The notes under the pieces: model-generated
Databases searched by the model: none
Told to the model about the DNA's origin: nothing
What the model saw: only the letters and a program-made list of their open reading frames with translations
Shown: in pieces, positions 44,729-56,942 of the stretch
Numbering within the stretch: the stretch's first letter is position 1
Layout of the letters: every line of letters starts with the position of its first letter
Program-made: the position numbers and the translations under genes
NCBI GenBank assembly: GCA_025200525.1
Contig: CM045758.1
Span: 162,437,040-162,501,039, forward strand
DNA from: Camellia lanceoleosa
Taxonomy: Eukaryota; Streptophyta; Magnoliopsida; Ericales; Theaceae
Direction of reading: 5' to 3'
Length of the DNA: 64,000 nucleotides

Positions 44729-45222
44729 CCTCGTCTGATGTCATCGACTGGTCTATTGCACACGTCAGTCTTTCACACTAGTCCTGCTATGATTGCTTCC
44801 TTCATTTCACCCAATTTATTACAAAACAACAAAAATATCTTAGCTTTACGTCTCGTTTATTAATTATATATTTTAATTAAAAAAATTAAAAAATTATTAT
44901 AAATTAATATAACACTCTCTTTATTTGTTTATATATATTTTTTCATAAAAAATTAAAAAATTACTATAATTACTTCCTCGTCTGATGTCATCAAATGGTC
45001 TATTGCACACGACAGGCTTTCACATTTGTCCTGCTATGATTGCTTCCTTCTTTTCACCCAATTTATTACCAAAAAAAAAAAAAAAATCTTATCCTTAAGT
45101 TTATTTGTCAACTATATGTTTTAGTTAAAAAAAAAAAATTAAAAAGCTATTATAAATTAACACATCACTCTCCTTATTTTTTTATATATCATTTCATATA
45201 AATACATATTTTGGCAACACAC
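44729..45222 (+). repeat. Tandem duplication with a 247-bp period
   Basis: CCTCGTCTGATGTCATC starts at 44729 and at 44976, followed in both copies by GGTCTATTGCACACG, GTCCTGCTATGATTGCTTCC and TTCACCCAATTTATTAC. No frame or inverted end is seen. It could be part of a larger repeat or a local duplication. Confidence 0.8.
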
Positions 45223-46100
45223 CAAAAACGCAGCTTTTTGTGTGTGTTGTCAAAAACTCCAAGTTGCTAAAAACGCTCCAACTCTCATTTGGGAAGACCA
45301 AAAACGCCACCCCCAAATTTATCAAATTATCCTCTAGAAAATTTTAATTAATTAATTCAAAAATCAAAAAGTAAGGATATTTTAGTCATTTTGGAATGAT
45401 GTGACACTTTTAAAAAATATTAAACCAAAAATCAAAAAAGCCAGCTTTTTACCAACTTCCCAAATCACTTTAAAAAAAGTCAAAAAACTTGATAAAAAGT
45501 CAAAAGTCAACTTTTTACCAACTTCCCAAAACACCCCAAGGTTGAGAATTATTAAAATATCCCAAACAAAGCCTTACTAATAGTTGTATTTTATGTGAAG
45601 TTTGGTTTGCCAATTAGCTTTTGTTTAGTTTTTTTTTATGAGTTGGAAAAAATATGTTTGAAAATAAATTTTTCTAATTATATAAAGATTATAAATTATT
45701 GAAATATTTGAATTTCTTTTAGTATTTTTAATTAATGTATTTAGAAAGCTGTTAAAAAAAGTATTTTTGTGAGAATTTGGAAGTTTTTTTTTATTTTTTT
45801 TCCCTTTTTTAGTATTTTTCAAAAAACCTCTTAGTGACTCTTTTTTGAAAAAATTATATTAAACCCCATCAAATTATCGGTCATTTACACTTTATCATCT
45901 TAATATTTTAAACCCAATAGTTACCCTCCTCAAACTATTTGAATTTGAACATTGAATTTTTTTAATTAGTCATCTGTTAGATATTTGGATGAATAATTTC
46001 AAGTATTGTGCACATGATGATTATATTAAATTTTTACAAAAGATCAAAAAGGATAATTTGGTCATCCAAATATCTAATAAATGACTAATAAAAAGACTTA
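45223..46100. other. AT-rich stretch, decayed MITE pieces
   Basis: 45260-45580 carries AAAAAGTCAAAAAACTT and CTTCCCAAA motifs and ends CCCAAACAAAGCCTTA, like the Tourist-like copies here. The remaining sequence is low-complexity. Confidence 0.4.
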
Positions 46101-46265
46101 GATCTCGTTTGTGAACAAGCTATGTTAGTAATTTTTTAATTTTTTGACTAAAATATAAGAGAAAAAAAATTTAATTGTTTAGAATAAATTTTTTAATTTT
46201 TTACGGAAAGACGTAAAATAAAATAAGATAAATAATGAGAAGCGGATAAAATAATCGAAATGGCC
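46101..46265. mobile_element. Tourist-like MITE
   Basis: It begins GATCTCGTTTGTGAAC and ends CGAAATGGCC, with TTA on both sides. The right terminus is weakly kept. Confidence 0.5.
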
Positions 46266-46269
46266 TTAT

Positions 46270-47175
46270 GCCGTACATAGTACCTCTGAATGCGTCAGAT
46301 GGGTTCTGCAAGAGTCAGATGTCACATTTGTCAAGAATTATTGTTTTAAATTTCCGTTGGACAATGCACCTGGACCATACAGCCTATACAAATAGAAAAA
46401 TGCTTGGGAGCATTAGTCTAAATAATTTCCCACTAATTGGTAGCAGAGTGCCATCGCCAAATGATGTGATGTTTTGGTCTTGGAGTTGTATTTTTTTTTT
46501 TTTTTTTTTTACTTTTTTAATGCATTAGTGCTATTAGTGGTGGTGTTTTTAGTGGGATGAATCATTGTTGATACAAATATAGTTGTGTGATGTAATATTA
46601 TTTAAATAATATTAATACAATATATTTAAAAATGAATATTTCTTTTAGAGAACCCTAATAAGCGGATAAGAATTGTTTGGTATGATCTAAATAAGTATAT
46701 TTTTTATCTTTTTATAAAAAAATAAAGAACTGAAGTGATAAAAAAAAGATAAAAAGAAGAATTATTTTTGGATTGCCAAACTTGACTTTAAAATTGTAAA
46801 ACAATATATTTGTGTCATGTAATATTATGTAAATAATATTTACGTTAATATACATAAAAATTTCATAAATATGGGATATGGATTGTATTTTGTGTATTGT
46901 AATAATTTTTTTTTTTTTTTTATGAAACATCACATTTTACGTTAAAAATCAAATTTTTTTTAAAAAAATCTAAAAATCCAACAAACTATGAGAGTGTTTG
47001 GGAACTTGGTTTTTGAGTTTTTTATTTTATTTTTTTCACTACAAGACAAATGTCTTACAAAAAAAAAAAAAAATCCCAAACAAATATCACATCAAATCTC
47101 ATAATTATTTCAATTTTTCTCTCACAAATATCACATTCAAGCACAAAAAAATTCAACTATCTTTCCAAATACAAA
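46270..47175. other. AT-rich stretch without genes
   Basis: 46670-46800 and 46990-47170 hold ends resembling Tourist-like elements (GTTTGGTATGATCTAAAT, GTTTGGGAACTTGG). The 86-codon frame at 46268-46528 ends in a T-run and is not recognised. Confidence 0.4.
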
Positions 47176-48020
47176 GGGTCTGTTTAATATCCATTCCGTT
47201 TTCAGTTTTCAATTTATATTTAAAAAAATTTAACAAACTGTCATAAAAACTTGTTTCATAATTTTTTTGGTTTAAAATGAGTTTATAAATTTGAGAAAAA
47301 AATGTAAACTCAAAAAATGAGGAAACGTTTTCAGTTTTCAATTTTTTTTCAAGTAATTTTTTTTTGAAATAATTTATTTTCAATTTTTTTTTCAAATAAT
47401 TTTTTTTCCGAATAAATTTATTTTCAATTTTTTTTTCAATTAACCTTTTTTTTCCCAATTAATTTTTTTTAATTATTTTTTTAATTAATTTTTTTCATTT
47501 TTTTTTCAAATAAGTTTTTCGAATTTTTTCCCAATTATTTTTTTCCAATTAAATTTTTTATTCAATTTTTTTTTTTCAATTATAATGTGTGTGATCCCAT
47601 TGTCATAAATAATGAAAATAAATATAAATATTTTTTGTCTGAACAAACATATTGTTTTAGTTTATGTTTTTAAATATTTTGTTCAAACCAAACGCGTTTA
47701 CAATTTATGTTTTTCTAAAAATAAACAAAAACCAGTTTATAAAATTTTTGTAAACATGAACCAAAAACGTAAACGTTACGAAACACTACAAAAACCAGTT
47801 TAATTGAAAATTTTTGTTGTTATTAACATTTTTACAATTTTAATTAAAAACCAACGTAAATTCATTAATTCAATTTACGTTTTTTCCTCAAATTTATAAA
47901 CTGAGACAATCATTTATAAACCCAAAACATAATGAATCAAGTTTTTATGACTATTTTTAAAATTTAGAGGCTACATAAAATGACAACTGAAAAGGAAATG
48001 GTTACCAAACAAACCTCAGA
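47176..48020. mobile_element. Inverted-end element of about 845 bp with T-rich core
   Basis: GGGTCTGTTTAATATCCATT with TTTTCAGTTTTCA at the left is mirrored by AACTGAAAAGGAAATGGTTA and CCAAACAAACCTCAGA at the right; inner parts TCATAAAAACTTG and TTTATAAATTTGAG pair as well. The core is dominated by TTTTTTTTCAATTAATTTTT. No transposase is present. Confidence 0.65.
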
Positions 48021-48528
48021 TGGTAAAAATATCTTAAAATTAACAAGTAATTAAATACGTTACCAACGTTATAAATGACTTATCAAAAGATTTTTAGGCT
48101 ATGTATGTTTTGCTTTGGAGAACTTTTTTTGAAATATTCAAAATTAATTTGGTTAACAATTAAAAAATAAAAAATTATTATCATTTAAGGCTGAAAAAAT
48201 AATTATCATTTCAACTTTTGGGTTGCTTATATAACCACTCGAAAGATAAAAATTATTTAAAAATGATAATTATTTTTAATTTTTTTTTGGTTAACCAACT
48301 AATTTTTCAATTTTATAAAAAAAAATAAATAATAATCAAACCGTAATTGGTAAGCAACCTGAAATCATAACCAACCTAAAATCATAACCAAGTCAGTATT
48401 CCATAGTTGTACAAAAACAGTGACATACATGGTCATACATAAGTGGTAACCAATTATGTACGTAAATAGTAGTCTCCAATTAATTTCAACACAACATAGT
48501 GATGACATGCATCACATAACATGTCCAC

Positions 48529-50564
48529 CTAACGAGCATTTCGCCAAATTGTAACTAACTCTGCCCTTATACGCGCCCGCAACTGCGCCATCTCAACGTC
48601 ATCATCTCCAGGCATCATCGCATCGTCAAGGGCAGCCAAATCATCCCGGTCAGGCATGTCCGCATATCTGTACTCGGTCGCATTGCTGACAGCAACAACA
48701 ATCTTATCGTCCACACTATTTCTGCATATGAAATTATGCAAAGCCATGGACGCTACAACCAATGGCACTTGCACTCTACGGAAATCAAATCGAGGCATGT
48801 CTTTTAGAAATCTCCACCGCATCTTCCAAGTGCCAAAAATGTACGCTCAATCACGCTTCGCAAAGATGAGTGAGCACGGTTGAACAATTTATCACGGTTC
48901 CGTGGATTGTGCCTTTGAAATTCCGGTTGGTGATATCTGTTGCCTTTATATGGTGCTAGAAAGCCCTTCTTATTGTTGTATCCACTATCCACAAGGTAAT
49001 AGCGACCTATGAAAGTGCACGTGTAAATTACGTAATACTCATCATCGATGTTCACTTTGCATACAATATAAATTAAAAACTTATCCATAGTTGCGTACAT
49101 TTATTTCACAACATACATTGTCTCCATAATTGATTTATGTATTGACAAGGAGTGGCGGAAGCATGAAAGGGCACTTCTTCCGTACAACTTTTTTCTTTTC
49201 CCCATAACCAACAATAAGAACATAACAATAATTTTTCAAATAATATATCAAAAAATGACCCTATTTGTATTACACAAGTATTTCACATAAAATTTTACAA
49301 TTAATTCCGAGCAAAAGCGAAAACAAAATATTACGTGTAACTCGTTTATCATGGACATTGTAAAAACTGCCATATATAAATTACCACATGCTAAAATGAA
49401 TCAAATTTAAAGTTAATTATAATGGTAACAGAAATCGAATTTATATAATGTGAAAACAATGATATATTTAACTGTGATACTTTTTGACATATATATTACT
49501 GAGGTTAATTATATTTGCATATTAATAATGATAGATATTACCTTTATGTTGAGATTGTTTGATCAAATTTTCGTACATAAAAATTCCCAGTTAGGCATTT
49601 CATTCTAAATATTAGTATTTTTATAAAATTTATTTATATATAGATGTTTACAAAAAAAGAAAGTCCAAAATTGTATTGTGGATTCAGATGTACGTACCGT
49701 CAGTTGCAGTTGGAAAATTGTATTGTGGATCCTCCGTTACGTTGCTTAAAACCCAGCTGTCGTACATGCTGCCCTCCCACCCGCACGACACAAATTAAAA
49801 TCACATACCACCAAAATATTCTGGGTGTGACACCCCTTTCGGTTGAAATATGGGGTTGCTTCTGACTCTTTTATGCATGCCGGTACATGTGTCCCATCCA
49901 ATGCACCTAAGCAATCCTATATATGAACAAAAAAAATTGCAATGATAAGATTACCGACCATGTTCATACGGGTAATTTTGAATAACATTACAAAATCTTT
50001 CCCCACACCTTGAACGGCATATATTGTCGTTGAGATTGCAAAATAGGATCCCTGTGCTTCTGGAAATTAGCAAGGGGCCTGCAGTGAACGAAATGAATTT
50101 TTTCATTACTTTCAAGACGGTATGAAAATGCCATAAAATAGTTTCACCAGAATGTTGGAAGCGTTCTTGTAACTCTCAGTTTGGCAAGTTTTTAAGCACG
50201 TGAATAAATATTGCAACACTCTCCTCGACATACAAGCCGTGCGGCCGCTTGGGTACACGCAATTGGAAGTCATTTACCAATGTCGTACATAACCGAATGA
50301 ACACCTGTTTGGGCATGCACAATTCGTACCGGTACCGGAATAGCGGCCACTGTGACCCTCGTATAATTCCGTAATCCATGCCTTCCCCGACAATATGGAA
50401 GTGCGGCATAGGACTTAAAGGACGTACGCCTTGTAGTAGTCAGTTGCAATTTTGTAGGTTTCAACATATGCACAATTCATCTCATGCTGCCACTGTCTTG
50501 CGAAAGCCGCGACATCCTCTAACATTTGATCCATCCATGCGGGGTCGTCATCGTCGTTGTTCAT
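48529..50564 (-). pseudogene. PIF/Harbinger transposase (DDE type), decayed
   Basis: The start ATG at 50564 gives an acidic N-terminus (MNNDDDDPAWMDQMLEDV). The frame is lost near 50415 and resumes at 50409-50176 (GSQWPLFRYRYELCMPKQVF, RPHGLYVEESVAIFIHVL). The parts after it hold SGETILWHFHTVLKVMKK, then the first catalytic Asp in DCLGALDGTHVPA (near 49915), then the second in YYLVDSGYNNKKGFLAPYKG (near 48995) after an intron, and the Glu in RSVIERTF (near 48830). The C-terminal part at 48529-48822 (PLVVASMALHNFICRNS) is in another frame. At least three shifts or stops are present. The DDE_4/HARBI1 fingerprint is clear. Confidence 0.85.
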
Positions 50565-51254
50565 ACCTACAACGATTAGCACAAAACATTATCAACAACT
50601 ACTGATGCCAGTATTAAGCACATGTATTTGACCATGAAAGTTTAAAAAAAAAATAACGTTGTACAGCAAAATTTGTAACTAGTGAAATTTTATGTTCAAA
50701 CTCCTACCATGCATGGAATAAAGAACAACCTGAAAAAAATAAATTGATCCACAACCTGAAAAAATTAAGCACATGTAACTAATGGTTCATAATTTTCCTA
50801 ATTCACATCATTTTCCTAAAAATTAAGCACCCGAAAAAATAAATTTTCCTAATTCACATCATTTCAGTGGTTCATCATTTTTAATAAATAATAATATTCA
50901 TAATTGCAACACATATGTTCCACATTGTAAGTAATATGTGGAATACCACATCAACCTGGGCAAACATATGCTTTTCATGAAATGGCGTTCAAAATGGATG
51001 GTCCAAGGTTTAATCCAACCCTGCAGTATTTATAGCATAACAAAACATAAAATACCACAAACATATCACAAGTCAAGTTAAGGTTCCGTAACTCACAGGC
51101 AGGACCCCTGCCCAATCCATTGTCAAACCACAATTCAACTAAAATTAAACACAACAAAGGAAAAAAAAAAGTTCACAATTCAACTGAAATTAAACAAATG
51201 CTGTAGATTTTTTTCCCGTGCAAATTTAAAATCGAACTCCTTCATTCCACAGAT

Positions 51255-53567
51255 TTAAAATCGAACTCCTTCAGTCCGCAGCAAACTCACAAGAGTGACA
51301 CCCCCATTCCTATCTTTGTCTTGTTTCTTCGCTTGTAGCCACCCGATTATGCCTCGGTCCGTAGGAATACTCATTACCATTTCCCGATTGTTCGGAACCT
51401 CCATAAGCATGACTCCAAAATGGAGAAGTTCATCTTCAGGGTCTAGTCCTTGTATTTCATACAGCCGTCCAACAGCCTGTCCCATAGTAATATTGTGGCC
51501 CTCGACGACGTGGTTGACAGTTAATTCCTTGCTCTGAGTCTTCATAGAATTTAGCAAGTTGTCCATGTTGTTTGCCAACGCTGCAGCCCCAATAACACGC
51601 TTGTTTTGCAATGTTTTCCCTGAGGAATGCTTCTGCTTGCTTCCACTACCCGTGGCATTGATGTGCGCGGAGTTCATCATGGCTGCCATTTCCGATGCAC
51701 CTAATTCATTGTTGTCACTGGAAAATTATGGACTGTCCGACTCTCTGTCCAACTCCATTGGGTTACAAGTCTCACCGGGTGTCCATGCATTTTTTCCCGT
51801 AGCCGCAGCACCAGTGAAGACGCGCTCCATCAAATCCGAATGGTCCAAGGTTTTGGTTCTGAACTTGCAACATACGTTGTCAATCTGTAAATCAACACAA
51901 TGTAACTAGCATTATCGTACTAACATTGAGGAAAATTGAATGCAACATAGTGCATAAATCAGGGCAATTTTTAGAACCTGAAGAGAGAATGAAATGCTAA
52001 AACATTGAAAAAATGTAAAGTATGTTGCAATGAACAAATTACAATGAAATGCTAAAAAATTGAAAAAATCAACTTACTTACAAACAAGACAATTACTCAT
52101 TAATTATTGGATCATCAAAAATGTTGACAGTAATCATTTCAATACCTTGGCCATGCTTTTGAAATAGTTGGCCATGCTTTTCAAATTATTTTACTCCTTT
52201 AATTTTAATTATGGAATTAGAAAAAATGTTGTTTCTGCAGTGAAAATTCTGCAAGTATCGAACTTCCAAGATCTATTAATCATGTTCATTGCTGTCACTG
52301 GATTTGTTCTATACCAACTATCTGGTTTTAAAGGATCCTCAAAGAAACATTGATCATTGAAAACAAGATTGTTTAATCAAGAATGATCAATAAGAAAACA
52401 TGATTTCAATGCAACAATTGGGCATTTGGTCTACTGGTATGATTAACTCCATTGGGTGTGAGAGGTCCCGAGTTTGATTCTCGAAAAACATTGATCACAT
52501 ATGCTTCCAAACTTTTTTACTCTAGTATGAAAATCAGGGCAAACTTATCTGATCCAAAGTCAACTGAAGCAGAAAGAGGTTTTAATTTATCATTAATACA
52601 TTTTATAATTATTTTCTCACAGTTCCAATCAATACATTATAGAAAAATAAGAAAAGGCTGATAAAAGGTAGGCATGTCAACATAAAACCTTCAAATATGC
52701 TTTAGAAATTTATTAATAACACAACTACTAAACCTATATAAACAATTAACAGACATAACTATGAAGAAGACGAGCCTAGCCAACTATTGAACTAGAAAAA
52801 ATGTTGACAGTAAGCAAAATAATTTCAATTATAGGGCCAACTATTGATAGTAACATAATTTCAATTACATCCCTAATTTGGGCCCAAAACCTTACACAAG
52901 TGTTTCAGAATTTCAGAATTCCAGAATTTTTTGCTGACACAGGTGGGTACATTGTATGGGGATGAAAAGAAGTTAAGAACGAAGCACTTTACACAAGTGT
53001 TTTGACAAATAAAAGCTGCTCACCTTTTTCACCATCCCAAAAATATTTCGTAATACAAACCACACCATCCCAGATTAGGTAAAGTTACAAAATTCAACAT
53101 TTTAAACTACATTGGATAGCATGGTACACATACAAAAATTGAGATATTAGTTATGCAATAACGGAGACGAAAAAGAAAATCTAAACCGTTACCTTTTCCA
53201 TTTTAGCCCACTAATCAGCCAAAACATTGAACAGCCCAGTAACTTGGTCAAAGCCAATTCCAGTTGGGCCTTTCCAGCAATCCATTAGCTTACACCACGC
53301 ACGCCACTCGTTCTTCAACAGCATATACTTGTTTTTAAGTTGTTTCAGGGAATGTAGCCGCCCAGTTGCTGCCTCAAATGTCTTGAACAACGAACGGTAT
53401 CCGTTTGGAGTGATTGACATGTGTGGCCGATTTCCTGCTTCAATTTCCTTAATAACCAGTTCCAAGAAAATCCGTGTCGACTCCCCATCCCAAGTTGCTT
53501 TATGATAGGGTTGTTGCCGTTTCCCTTTGCCGGAAGGGGTATGAGGCGCAAATCGATGTGACGCCAT
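51255..53567 (-). pseudogene. Myb/SANT-like ORF1 protein of the Harbinger element
   Basis: Exon 1 runs from ATG at 53567 to 53193 (donor GTAACG) and codes for a Myb/SANT-like DNA-binding domain: TWDGESTRIFLELVIKEIEA, GYRSLFKTFEAATGR, LKQLKNKYMLLKNEWRAW, GIGFD. Exon 2 starts at 51884 after TTTACAG and reads in phase to TAA at 51255, with LMERVFTGAAATG and a Ser/Gln-rich and helical tail. Two point stops are present: TAG in place of a Trp just before the exon 1 end, and TAA after DRESDSP near 51728. The reading frame is otherwise open over about 330 codons. In PIF/Pong elements this partner protein binds the element ends and works with the transposase. The long intron (1.3 kb) has no other gene. 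Confidence 0.8.
52420..52491 (+). tRNA. tRNA-Pro(UGG)-like sequence, decayed
   Basis: GGGCATTTGGTCTACTGGTA, ATTGGGTGTGAGAGGTCCC and GAGTTTGATTCTC line up with plant tRNA-Pro(UGG), including the A box, a TGG anticodon and the B box. The 3' acceptor strand does not pair with GGGCATT and one extra base lies before the anticodon stem. It is therefore a pseudo-tRNA or the head of a tRNA-derived SINE. It lies in the intron of the Harbinger Myb-like gene, on the opposite strand. Confidence 0.65.
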
Positions 53568-53860
53568 GCGACTAACAATAGCGTGCAACGAGAACCAACA
53601 TAAAAATATTTATACACTCACAATACAAGCATTACCAATATCAGGAACACGTTTTTATGTCAGAAATGTGGTATTTGACAAAAAACATAGCCCAATAGAT
53701 TGATTTAACGACATTAGTACTTGAAACGAAAACAAACAGTAGCGGAATTATATACAAAATACATGTTTACGAACAAAACATAATTTTAGAATTTTTTGAG
53801 GGCCACAAACCATAATGCGCTTAATAAAAATAGGGTAAGGTTGCACCACGGTTACATATA

Positions 53861-54248
53861 TCACATTCGAAACAGCAAAATAATGACGACGATGCACAAC
53901 ACACTTGTCACTACTGTAAGCACACGTAGAGTTTGTTCAATGTCACAGAAACGACCCTCAAAACAAGTGACATTCTGTGTGTCATTCTTAGCAGCCCTTT
54001 GGCGCCCATATTTGTCACACCATCTAATCCAACTAACACATGGCTGAGGTTAAAAAAATATTAGTGATAGTTTCAGAAGGAAATGTTAAAGGAAACGTGC
54101 TTGTACTCACCACTCCACGAGGGCATTAGTAGTACGCACGACCATGGTTTCTTGCAGAACGGGAAATCTTTACAACACAATGCCCGTACCCACACGCACA
54201 CATACGGGCTGGTTGTGTTGATGTGGCAGTTGACATAAATGAGGCCAT
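53861..54248 (-). pseudogene. GRF zinc-finger protein with C-terminal membrane segment, inside the Harbinger element
   Basis: Exon 1 starts at ATG 54248 (an in-frame ATG lies at 54260) and ends at 54111 before GTGAGTAC. Exon 2 starts at 54043 after TTTTTTTAACCTCAG and ends at TGA 53861-53863, joining in phase. The product shows CACGYGHCVVKISRSARNHG, RAYY, CPRG and then WIRWCDKYG, the pattern of a GRF zinc finger (C-x-C-G...NxGRxYYxC...F/W-x-W). A short polar stretch and a hydrophobic C-terminal segment (TVVTSVLCIVVIILLF) follow. One TAA lies between RAYY and CPRG; otherwise the gene is open with good splice sites. It is the first gene of the element on this strand, before the Myb-like and transposase genes. 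Its role is unknown. Confidence 0.75.
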
Positions 54249-54299
54249 GGTTTCTTTCATGACTTGTTTCGGGACATGACAAGCACAACAAGACTAGGT

Positions 54300-55447
54300 G
54301 AATGGATGTGACACTTTTGTTAAGGACATAAATTTGTTATACGAAAATGGGTAACAAAATGAAACAACCCCCCTCCACAAAACATTTAAATCCCGGAATA
54401 CCACATTTTAAAAAAATTATGACAAAATAATGTCAAAACAAATACATTTTGGATGCTCCTTGAAGATTGACAGTGTATAAAAATATATAAAAGATAATGT
54501 CAAAACAAAATACACACCAAATAAAACAGTGGGTTTGATTATGTCATATTTTTTCTCAAACAAAAAAAAGTAAAGCCATGCAACCTTAGCAGAAGACCCA
54601 ACACTTAACAAAGATCAAATTAAAAAATAAATTAAAAAGTAATAGCTTTGTTTAATCATGAAAATAAACTATGGCATAGATATAAAAATAAAGTTTACAA
54701 GTGCATTTGGATGAAGAGCTGACCAAATCATATGCTAAGCAACAGCTCACTGGTTAGTGAGAAGGATTTGGAGATGCTCTACTACACGACCCTGTAGTTT
54801 AAAAGTGAAAGACTCATTTTCTGTGTCCTTACTTTTTTTTTCCTTCTCCTTACACGACTCTGGTACATGTGATGTGTAACTAATTTTTTGCAATGTGAAG
54901 GATTTGTATTGAAACATATCTGCGGATCAACCATTCATGAATTCTATAAATCAATAACTTCATTTGTGGTGCAAATTGTGTTGTTCTATGTAGGGGACTT
55001 TCTTTTTCATTGCCCAAATGAAAAGTAAATTATTTTTAGAAGACAAATTGAAATTGGCAAGTGGTGATACACACACACACACACACATACACACACATAG
55101 AGATAAAGTTCATCCATATACAAAAAACAGAGCATACAAGTCATGGTTATCAGATCCACACCCCCCCCCCACCACCAAAAACCCGCTAATTTGTAAAGTG
55201 GTGTCGGTAGTTCAAAGGAAGCCCTAAAACCCCAAACATGGCAGTATGTAGGGGAGTTCCTGGAAATATTGCCCAAATCTGAATTTATACGACAGATTCA
55301 AACATGGAAGTGGTCAAACAAAGCGCGAGACATACACACACACACAGCACGAGAGAGAGACAGAGTTCATACATATATCACAAACAGACCATAAGACTTA
55401 TGGTTACATTCTGAAACAGAAACAAGAGACGCTGAAGAGAGAAAGAG

Positions 55448-55478
<31 letters not shown>

Positions 55479-55890
55479 GTGAAGAAGAGCATACCTGTGG
55501 CTGGGGGGATTGTTGAGGGATGGACTGCTTCTCTGTCAGCCTTCACAGACTGTCGTCGTCGCTTTGTTTTTCTTTCTCTTCAGATCAGAGCTTCTACTAT
55601 CTTCTGGCGTTGAACGAAGGACCCTCTTCATCTTGATGTAGCTGAATAGCCGAAGATAGTACACCCTCTATGATAATAGCTCTGAAAATATTCCCATCAG
55701 TGTTTGATATAAAACGAGGGTGAAAACGAAATAACGAAAAGCAATGAAGGGCAAAACGGTCTTTTTACACAGCATCTGCCACACATTACGTGAAGATATT
55801 GTACATAGGTGTGTAGGGTGAAATTTATAGGCTTTTTGGCTTTTTTAGTAACTTTTTTTTGGCTAAAAAGTTCGGTTGCCCAATGAGGCC
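54300..55890. other. Harbinger 5' region without recognised coding
   Basis: It holds an AC microsatellite (about 55069-55099), GA runs (about 55440-55480), a C-run at 55161-55170 and the presumed leader. The frames here are low-complexity. Confidence 0.5.
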
Positions 55891-55893
55891 TTA

Positions 55894-56126
55894 AACTTTG
55901 TTTGGGAACAGACTATTTTAGTAACTTTTTAACTTTTTGGCTAAAATATGAAGTAAAAAAAACTTGTATGTTTGGAATGACTTTTTGATTTTTTATAAAA
56001 AGATGTGTAAAAAGTAGAGAGAAAAGAAAATCTTTAACTTTTTTTATATAAGTCATAGATTTTTTGATTTTTTTAATAATTTTTTAGTTTTTAGGCTAAA
56101 ACTATTACTTCTCAAACGAGACTTTA
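55894..56126. mobile_element. Tourist-like MITE adjoining the Harbinger end
   Basis: AACTTTGTTTGGGAACAG at the left and TTCTCAAACGAGACTT at the right are inverted; TTA/TAA flanks both. Its left target site coincides with the Harbinger's right target site. Confidence 0.65.
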
Positions 56127-56584
56127 ATGTTTAAATTCAAATAGTTTAAAGAGGTAATTATTGAGTTTAAAACATTAAAAAGGTAAAGTGTAAATGATCC
56201 ATAGTTTGAAGGGGTTAATATAATTTCCCTTTTTTTTTATATTTATTTTGTAGACTTTTTGGCTAACAAGCCTGAGATTTATAAAAGGTAAAGTAATAAT
56301 TAGTACTCAGTTGAGGGTACAATAGTAAATAATAAATAAAAAAATCTCAATACTCCAATTTGACTATTTTAGTAAAAAAGTTTTTAATTCAAATAAAAAA
56401 AAATTAAAAATTCAATTTCATTCACATAACTTTTTGCATGTTTTCCTGTAAAAAAAATTAAAAAAAATCCTTCCCACATAATTTTTTCCACCAATTATTC
56501 TAATAAAAAAAATCACTAAAAAAAACTATTTTACAAACGGACCCTCAACCATACAAAAAAACAACAAACTTTAGAAGCACTTCT

Positions 56585-56912
56585 TTGTTTTTTTAAAATA
56601 AATTATAAATACAATTCTTGAGATTTTATTAAAATATAAATCATTTTCTATAATTTTGAAAATTACATTCTACCTTTTGAGGTTTTTAATTTTATAACAA
56701 ATTGCTCATTTTATTCAAGTCAATTAATAATTTTTATTATATTAAATATATATTTTAATTAATAATTTAGATAATTTTATTATATAAGAGAGAAATTATA
56801 AATTTTATTTTTTTATTTAATTTTATTAAATAAAAAATTTTAATAAAAAAAAGGTGATATTTTAGATTACAAAAATTAATTTATATTTTAAGTGTAGGGG
56901 TAATTTACCCGT
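56585..56912. mobile_element. Decayed copy of the AATTTACCC-ended repeat
   Basis: It shares TTTTTAATTTTATAACAAAT and AATTTAGATAATTTTATTAT with 60481-60805 and ends GGGGTAATTTACCC. The left end has decayed. Confidence 0.55.
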
Positions 56913-56942
56913 CTTTTTAAAAGGGAGGTACGCATTCTATCC

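Larger units (their letters stand above)
48097..55890 (-). mobile_element. PIF/Harbinger element, complete but decayed
   Basis: TTA occurs on both sides (48094-48096 and 55891-55893). The inverted ends GGCTATGTATG...GAACTTTTT and GGCCTCATTGGG...GAACTTTTT are weakly similar. On the minus strand, 5' to 3', lie a GRF zinc-finger gene, a Myb/SANT-like gene with one intron, and the DDE transposase. All carry breaks. A tRNA-Pro-like sequence lies in the Myb gene's intron. The length of 7.8 kb is long for the family because of AT-rich spacers. The coding content is decisive; the exact ends are an inference. Confidence 0.8.

Noticed and set aside
47153..47458. 101-codon Lys/Leu-rich frame
   Set aside because: Low-complexity AT-rich core of an inverted-end element.
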